From Cacajao melanocephalus (taxonomy: Eukaryota > Chordata > Mammalia > Primates > Pitheciidae), in contig CAUYLG010052019.1 in the NCBI GenBank assembly GCA_963573385.1, positions 93,653 through 157,652 on the forward strand: a DNA stretch of 64,000 nt, given 5' to 3'. The notes below the pieces were generated by a model. The model was given only the letters and a program-made list of their open reading frames with translations, searched no databases and was not told the DNA's origin. Of this stretch, positions 58,771 to 64,000 are shown in pieces. The position numbers were made by a program, and so were the translations under genes. Positions within the stretch are counted from its first letter, which is position 1. Each line of letters begins with the position of its first letter.

Positions 58771-59375
58771 TGCTTCTCCAGTATCTGCATCCTCCCCTCC
58801 AAACAGCTGGACCGCTTTGCTCCCACCTGTAAACCCAGCGTCGAAGATCAGTCATAACCCGAAGCAGAAGGCATTAAAAGACTTTGGCTCAGCACTCTGG
58901 AATGGAGTATTGAACCATTCTTACTGCTGGTGAGGCCCATGTTCCAGGTCTGACTTCTGGCTTGGAAATCTGCCTGGTCCCTCTGGGGCTGGGGCCCAGC
59001 TTCTTGCTTTCCATTCTGCCGTTTCCTCCCAGAGCTTGGAATTCTGCCTATGAACCTGAGCATAGCGGCTGGAGCCTGCTAACTGCTGACAGACTTTCTT
59101 ATACCCTTAGTCCTGATCACATTTCTAAGTGCCACCTGTTTCTGTATTTCCCAGTATCAGCACCTTCCCTCCTTGAGACTTGTCTCCTGCCTCTCAGTAC
59201 CAACTTGTCTGGGTGACCGCTTGTCATCTATTGCCATACTCCTAATGCCTTGTCTGCCAGCCTAGACTTCTGCAGAGTTCCTGCTCAATCCTGGAGGGCA
59301 GATCCAGTCCCTCCCAGTTTGCCCTGTCTTTTGCAGCAAACCAGGTCGTTTCTAACAATTATCTGAAGCTATGAC
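58771..59375. other. Unclassified insert within L2
   Basis: Sequence between two L2 pieces that would be adjacent in the element. No recognised termini or frame. Confidence 0.35.
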
Positions 59376-59423
59376 AATGAACATTCAGGGCCCTGCAGAT
59401 TAGAGCCCCACCACACCACTGAA

Positions 59424-59721
<298 letters not shown>

Positions 59722-60065
59722 CTGAAACTTCTTTCTTGATATGCCTGTGTAACCGTCATTCCACTCAGAATAATCTCATCATTGTATGCTATTCTTGCCC
59801 CAAGACTGCAGACCTCCCTGATTTATTCCTGACAACTCCACAGCCTGGAAATGTCTTTTCCCCATTCCATCCCTACTTAACTTAGGCATTCATAATAAAT
59901 AATAAACTCAAAACTCTGACAATCTATAATCCCCTTCCCACTCCAACTAGAAATTACATCTCCCTCCTCTGAACTCCTGTGGCTTATTATCTGGGCTTCC
60001 ATTGTAGATTTTATTGCATTCCTCCTTATTTTAAATGTTTTATGTACCTGAGAAAATAAATATCT

Positions 60066-60326
60066 TGGGAATAAGATCCATGTCTGATTACTTAGCAAAG
60101 CAAAGTAGCTAGGGGAAAGGGAAAGAGTAGAAAGGGGGAGAGGGAAAGAGAGACTTGGCTCAATTTCATAAAAGGAGTAATGGTCCATCGAGGATTATTA
60201 TTGAACAAGCTCACATTGTCACATGCCTGCTTAGTATCTTTAATCAAATCATTCCTGAAGCATGGAGGGTAAGGGCTCCTGTCTCTATGGACTTTAAGGA
60301 AATCTCTGTGAGTCCTTAAGTAATAA
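60066..60326. other. Unique sequence, nothing recognised
   Basis: No supported feature. Confidence 0.4.
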
Positions 60327-60328
60327 TA

Positions 60329-60407
60329 TTGGGTTGGTGCAAAAGTAATTGTGGTTTTTGCTATTACTTTAAATGCAAAAACCGCAATTACTTTTGTGCC
60401 AATCTAA
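60329..60407 (+). mobile_element. MADE1, near full length, miR-548-like hairpin
   Basis: A palindrome starting ttgggttggtgcaaaagtaa and ending acttttgtgccaatctaa. TA precedes it at 60327-60328. Confidence 0.95.
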
Positions 60408-61865
60408 ATATTACTCTCTATATATGTTCCTTACTTTCTTCCCTTTGCATGTCTATTTGAACTTATCTCTTCCTGTCTCCCCTTCCCTCTCTCTCTTGTT
60501 GAATTCATCTTGGAGTCCCCACTCCCCACCCCGAGGCTTAAGAGTTCCCCAAAATGGAGCTGGAATAAATCCAGTAACCCAAAATCAAATACCCTCAAGT
60601 TCTTCCTCTCAGCACCCACTGAGTCCACAAATAAGCAGCAGCTTTCCCTGCTGACAGGAAACTCAAGGATCCTGGGAATGCAGCTCTACCCTCCCCTGGT
60701 TATCTTTTAGAAATTCAGTAGCAGTGGAAAAGGTTCAGGCCAGAGAACTAGATATTTCTGTTTATGATTAAGGTGGACAAAGTTCATTCTCGCATCCAGT
60801 GCAATACTCGGCCTCTTGTTCCCCGTACAGCACTGAGATCTAGACATGGAGATCCGACCGCTATCTTATTTTGCCAGTGTCTACACCCCCATGGGACTGG
60901 GAGAGTTAAGGAGACTGTCCATCATTATTTTGTACTCATTTTCCAACTTTCCTCTTAGGAATTCCAAATACTTTAGAAAATATGATGGCAATCTCACCAA
61001 ATCCCTGCATGGTAGCTAGAGCACATTACCAACAAAAATAAAATAATTGTAATCTGCCCACTACAGTATCTATTCTGTCTGCATTATTCCATAATATTAG
61101 ACATCTGAGCAGCTCTCATGTGTATTATAATATTCCTGTTCAGCTGTAAAAATGTATGGTGCCAAATCCCAGGCCATGAGTTATGAAGACACAATCGTTG
61201 CAAGTTCTATGATGCCAAACAGACATAGAAAATCAAGTTTTATGAAGAAGCATTTAACTATGATTGAACAAACTTCAAAGTGCTTTTTAAGTGGTTAGTC
61301 ATTCCTTCCAGCTTCCCTGTCCATGTAATGAGCTCCATTTCCCTAATGAAGCTATAGGGACTGAGTTTCCTTTAGAAGCATCAAAAAAGATTCTATCCCG
61401 CCTCACAGATTTGATGGGTCTGTGTGAAGGCAGCAGAGTTGGCAATTACCTCTCAAAATCCCATGTGTCTGGGTGGAGATGGAATAGCAAAGCCCTGTTT
61501 CCTGGGATATGTTTTCTGGAATTGTAGCCCTGGTATCTTTGTGGCAGGTATCAGGGGACACAGTGTCATCTTTGGACAATCCTCATAGTTAGAACCCACA
61601 CCCTTTTCTGGCCAAGTACCTTACATCAACTTGTAAGGTGTGGGACAAGAGCTATTCTATTGATTAGCTTATGAGCTAGATAGGAACATCACTTATTTAT
61701 GTATCAGATGTTCAGAAACTAGAACACAGAAAACACTTTAAGAATAGAATCAGAAACCAGCTACATGAGTCTAGGAAAACATTTTTCTATCCATTCAAAT
61801 GGATTTTTATGCTCTTGAGAGCGCAAATGCGTATAACCTTTTTTAGAGCACAATTTGTTGTGGTT
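60408..61865. other. Unique sequence, nothing recognised
   Basis: No repeat or exon recognised. Small frames here have no recognisable domain. Confidence 0.4.
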
Positions 61866-62590
61866 TTCAAAATACATCAGTATGTCCATCAGAATGTAGA
61901 CTAGTTAAATGAAAACAGCACATCCATGTAATGGATTATTATGCAGTTGTTAGAATGAGATGGATCTGTGTGTGCCAATATGAAAAGATTTCTGGCTGGG
62001 CTCGGTGGCTCACGCCTGTAATCCCAGCACTTTGGGAGACCGAGGCAGGTGGATTACCTGAGGTCAGGAGTTTGAGACCAGCCTGGCCAATATGATGAAA
62101 CCCCGTGTCTACTAAAAATACAAAAATTAGCCAGGTGCGGTGGCACATGCCTTTAGTCCCAGCTACTCAGGAGGCTGAGGCAAGAGAATCGCTTGCGCCT
62201 AGGAGACTGAGGTTGCAGTGAGCCAAAATCGAGCCACTGAACTCCAGCTTGGACAACAGAGCAAGACACTCTGTCTAAAAAAAAAAAAAAAAAAAAGAAA
62301 GAAAAAAAGAAAAGATTTCTAAGATATATCATTAAAGGAAAAATGCCAGGTATAGAACAATGTATACAGTATGATCCCTTATGTGTTATAAAACATATAC
62401 ATATGTAGAGATGGGTACATATATATATTCAAGCACATCCATGATGTTTTTCTTCTGTAAAGAATCTCAAGAAATGGTTAACAGTGGTTAACTTTCAGTA
62501 AATGGGCCAGATGGGGTGGAGAAACAGCTTAACAGAGTGGAGTGGCACTTGGGAGAAAAATCAGGACCTAGTTTAGGTTTCTTAAACTCC
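61866..62590 (+). mobile_element. Old L1 (L1M type) 3' end, split by an Alu
   Basis: Reads gtaatggattattatgcagt before the Alu and gatatatcattaaaggaaaa, cagtatgatcccttatgtgt and ggttaacagtggttaacttt after it, the order of an L1M 3' region. Confidence 0.8.
61994..62308 (+). mobile_element. AluS inside the L1
   Basis: A dimeric Alu. Perfect 12-base duplication gaaaagatttct at 61982-61993 and 62309-62320. Confidence 0.97.
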
Positions 62591-63858
62591 ACAGTACTAA
62601 AAAACTTCATAAATATTCCATAACTATTTTAATGGGTTTCTAAGTTAGTGTCTTCAACAGCAACTGGGTATGTGGCCAAAGAGGAAAGAAAAAGAGAGGT
62701 TCTTAGCAGAGAAATCCATAATACTTTCAGCCAGCCAAGTCAAAGGGGAAGTATTCCAGTCTACATAGAAGAAATTGGTCTCTGTAAAAAAATGTTTACT
62801 GTGTGTTAGGAAGGAGGAGGAAGTGGAAAAAAGAGGAGTAATAATTGCTTCATCTAGGTTTTTAGTTGAATTTGATTTCTTTCTACTTATTTCACTTCAG
62901 AAAAGAGATTTTGGTAAGAGGAGTTAGTCCTTGTCTGAGAGTACGAAGAACCAAAACGTCCTAGCTATCCAGAAAGTCAGAAGGATCACTCTTATCTCTG
63001 CCCCATCTTGCTGGCCAATGGAAAGGCTAGAAAAGAAGTGCTTGGAGGGAATGTTGACAAACCCACTTCGCAATAGGCCCTGAAGTGTGAGGAATATAAA
63101 CCAGCAGCAGAGAGCAGGCCTTCAAGAGCTGCTGGTGGCTCCGTTTCCACTGAACACCATAACTCCTTTGTTTTTTTGGGCCTGGGAAAGGAAATGTCTT
63201 TCATTCTTGTGTACAGTCTTGAGCTGCAGCTTCATTAATCCATTTCATGGTGAGGACTATTTTGGCATAATTGATTATTTATCCAGGCAATATGAAGAGG
63301 TAAAGCAAGACTGAGACACAAAAGAGTCCACCGTGCTGGAAGTGTCACCTGTCACACACTTTTTGTTTGTGACACACATAGAGGCTTTCTCTTAGCCAAA
63401 AACTACCCTCAAACCTGTATACAATAAGCATGACTTTAACATTTTTTTTTTCACCTGATGGTAATCCCATAAAGCACTGACTCTCTCCCTCTTCTCACTC
63501 ACCATCCAAGCATTCAGTGCTGGGGCAGAAGAGGGCAGGCTGGCAAAATGAGAAGACTTATTGGATAATTTCTAAATGCTGAAGCTTCTTCAGGGAAGCA
63601 AATCTCCCAATCATGGCAGGTTACTTCAGCTAGTTGTAGCACAGGGCTAATGAGGCCAAGGTCATGAGCTTGTTTACCCTGAGGGCCAATTAACTTTGAT
63701 CTACTATATGGCCACATCCTGTATCCCTCAATCCAAACAGCTGTTTCAAAAATGGATGCCCTTGACAACAAGGGGGACTGCTCCAAACTAAAATAGCTGT
63801 AACAGTTCAAATTTATCATGCTCCTGAAAAATGACACAAAGCATATTAGAAACATTAT
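62591..63858. other. Unique sequence, nothing recognised
   Basis: A 1.27-kb stretch with no recognised element. The 120-codon minus frame at 63514-63876 has no features of a real protein. Confidence 0.4.
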
Positions 63859-63859
63859 C

Positions 63860-64000
63860 GGAGGAGAGAGATCCAAGATGGCCGATTAACAACAGCTCAG
63901 GATTGTAGCTCCCAGTGAAAGCGCAGAGAGCGAGTGGACGCCGCACTTTCAGACGAATTTTTGTTGCCCACAGACTGGGAGATTCCCGGCGGAGGAGCCA
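63860..64000 (+). mobile_element. Start of an L1 (L1P type) 5' UTR, continues past the window
   Basis: ccaagatggccgatta near 63873, cagctcaggattgtagctcc, and tttcagacgaatttttgttg match the first 140 bases of a primate L1 5' UTR in sense orientation. Having the 5' end, this copy may be full length. The body lies outside the window. Confidence 0.9.

Noticed and set aside
60431..60710. Overlapping small frames on both strands in unique DNA
   Set aside because: Pro/Ser-rich translations without splice context or recognisable domain.
63514..63876. 120-codon minus frame next to the L1 start
   Set aside because: Runs into L1 5' UTR sequence and shows no protein family features.

Overview
This is nuclear DNA of a higher primate, human or a close relative. 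Alu elements of J, S and Y type, L1 copies, MIR, L2, MADE1, MER1/MER20-type hAT elements and MaLR/ERVL LTRs make up much of the sequence. Only one protein-coding locus could be supported, and nothing points to bacterial, viral or plasmid content.

The gene is on the minus strand. A short CpG island at about 40.2-40.44 kb carries a 5' UTR and a first coding exon (40168-40194) encoding MKLLWQAKM, ending at a GTAACG donor. After a 961-bp intron with a strong pyrimidine tract and CAG acceptor comes a 111-bp second coding exon (39096-39206), starting SSIQDWGEEVEEG and ending ARWLG at a GTGAGT donor. From memory of the family, this is the N-terminus of RGL1, a RalGDS-like guanine nucleotide exchange factor for Ral GTPases. 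No later exon was found, so 1-39095 reads as a large intron. Sequence right of about 40.45 kb is the 5' flank of this promoter, or an intron of a longer isoform. An 18-codon upstream ORF overlaps the RGL1 start codon.

Layout. 1-39 kb (intronic): an Alu tandem pair (0.96-1.6 kb), a MADE1 hairpin (3.8 kb), an L2 split by an AluJ and an LTR (4.2-6.2 kb), MER1 (7.3 kb), a 5S rRNA fragment inserted inside an AluJ (10.76 kb), several L2 and MIR relics, MER20 and MER33-like elements each split by an Alu, a tRNA-like relic (28.5 kb), and further Alus. 39-40.45 kb: RGL1 exons and promoter. 41.9-51 kb: MIR, an MST/THE1 LTR piece, two plus-strand L1 3' ends, and a 2.2-kb minus-strand L1. 52.5-55.5 kb: TG repeats, an Alu next to a second MADE1, and two solo LTRs (MLT2 and MST type). 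56.5-57.7 kb: a DNA transposon holding three nested Alus. 57.8-60.4 kb: L2 relics, an Alu and a third MADE1. 62 kb: an old L1 end split by an Alu. From 63.86 kb: the 5' UTR of a further L1 running out of the window.

No previously undescribed biological system was found. The points most worth checking are the uORF and open 5' frame at the RGL1 start, the miR-548-like MADE1 hairpins, the 5S insertion, and the repeated use of one target site by nested Alus. Repeat family names are from memory of consensus sequences, not a library search, and unnamed boundaries are good to about 10-20 bp.
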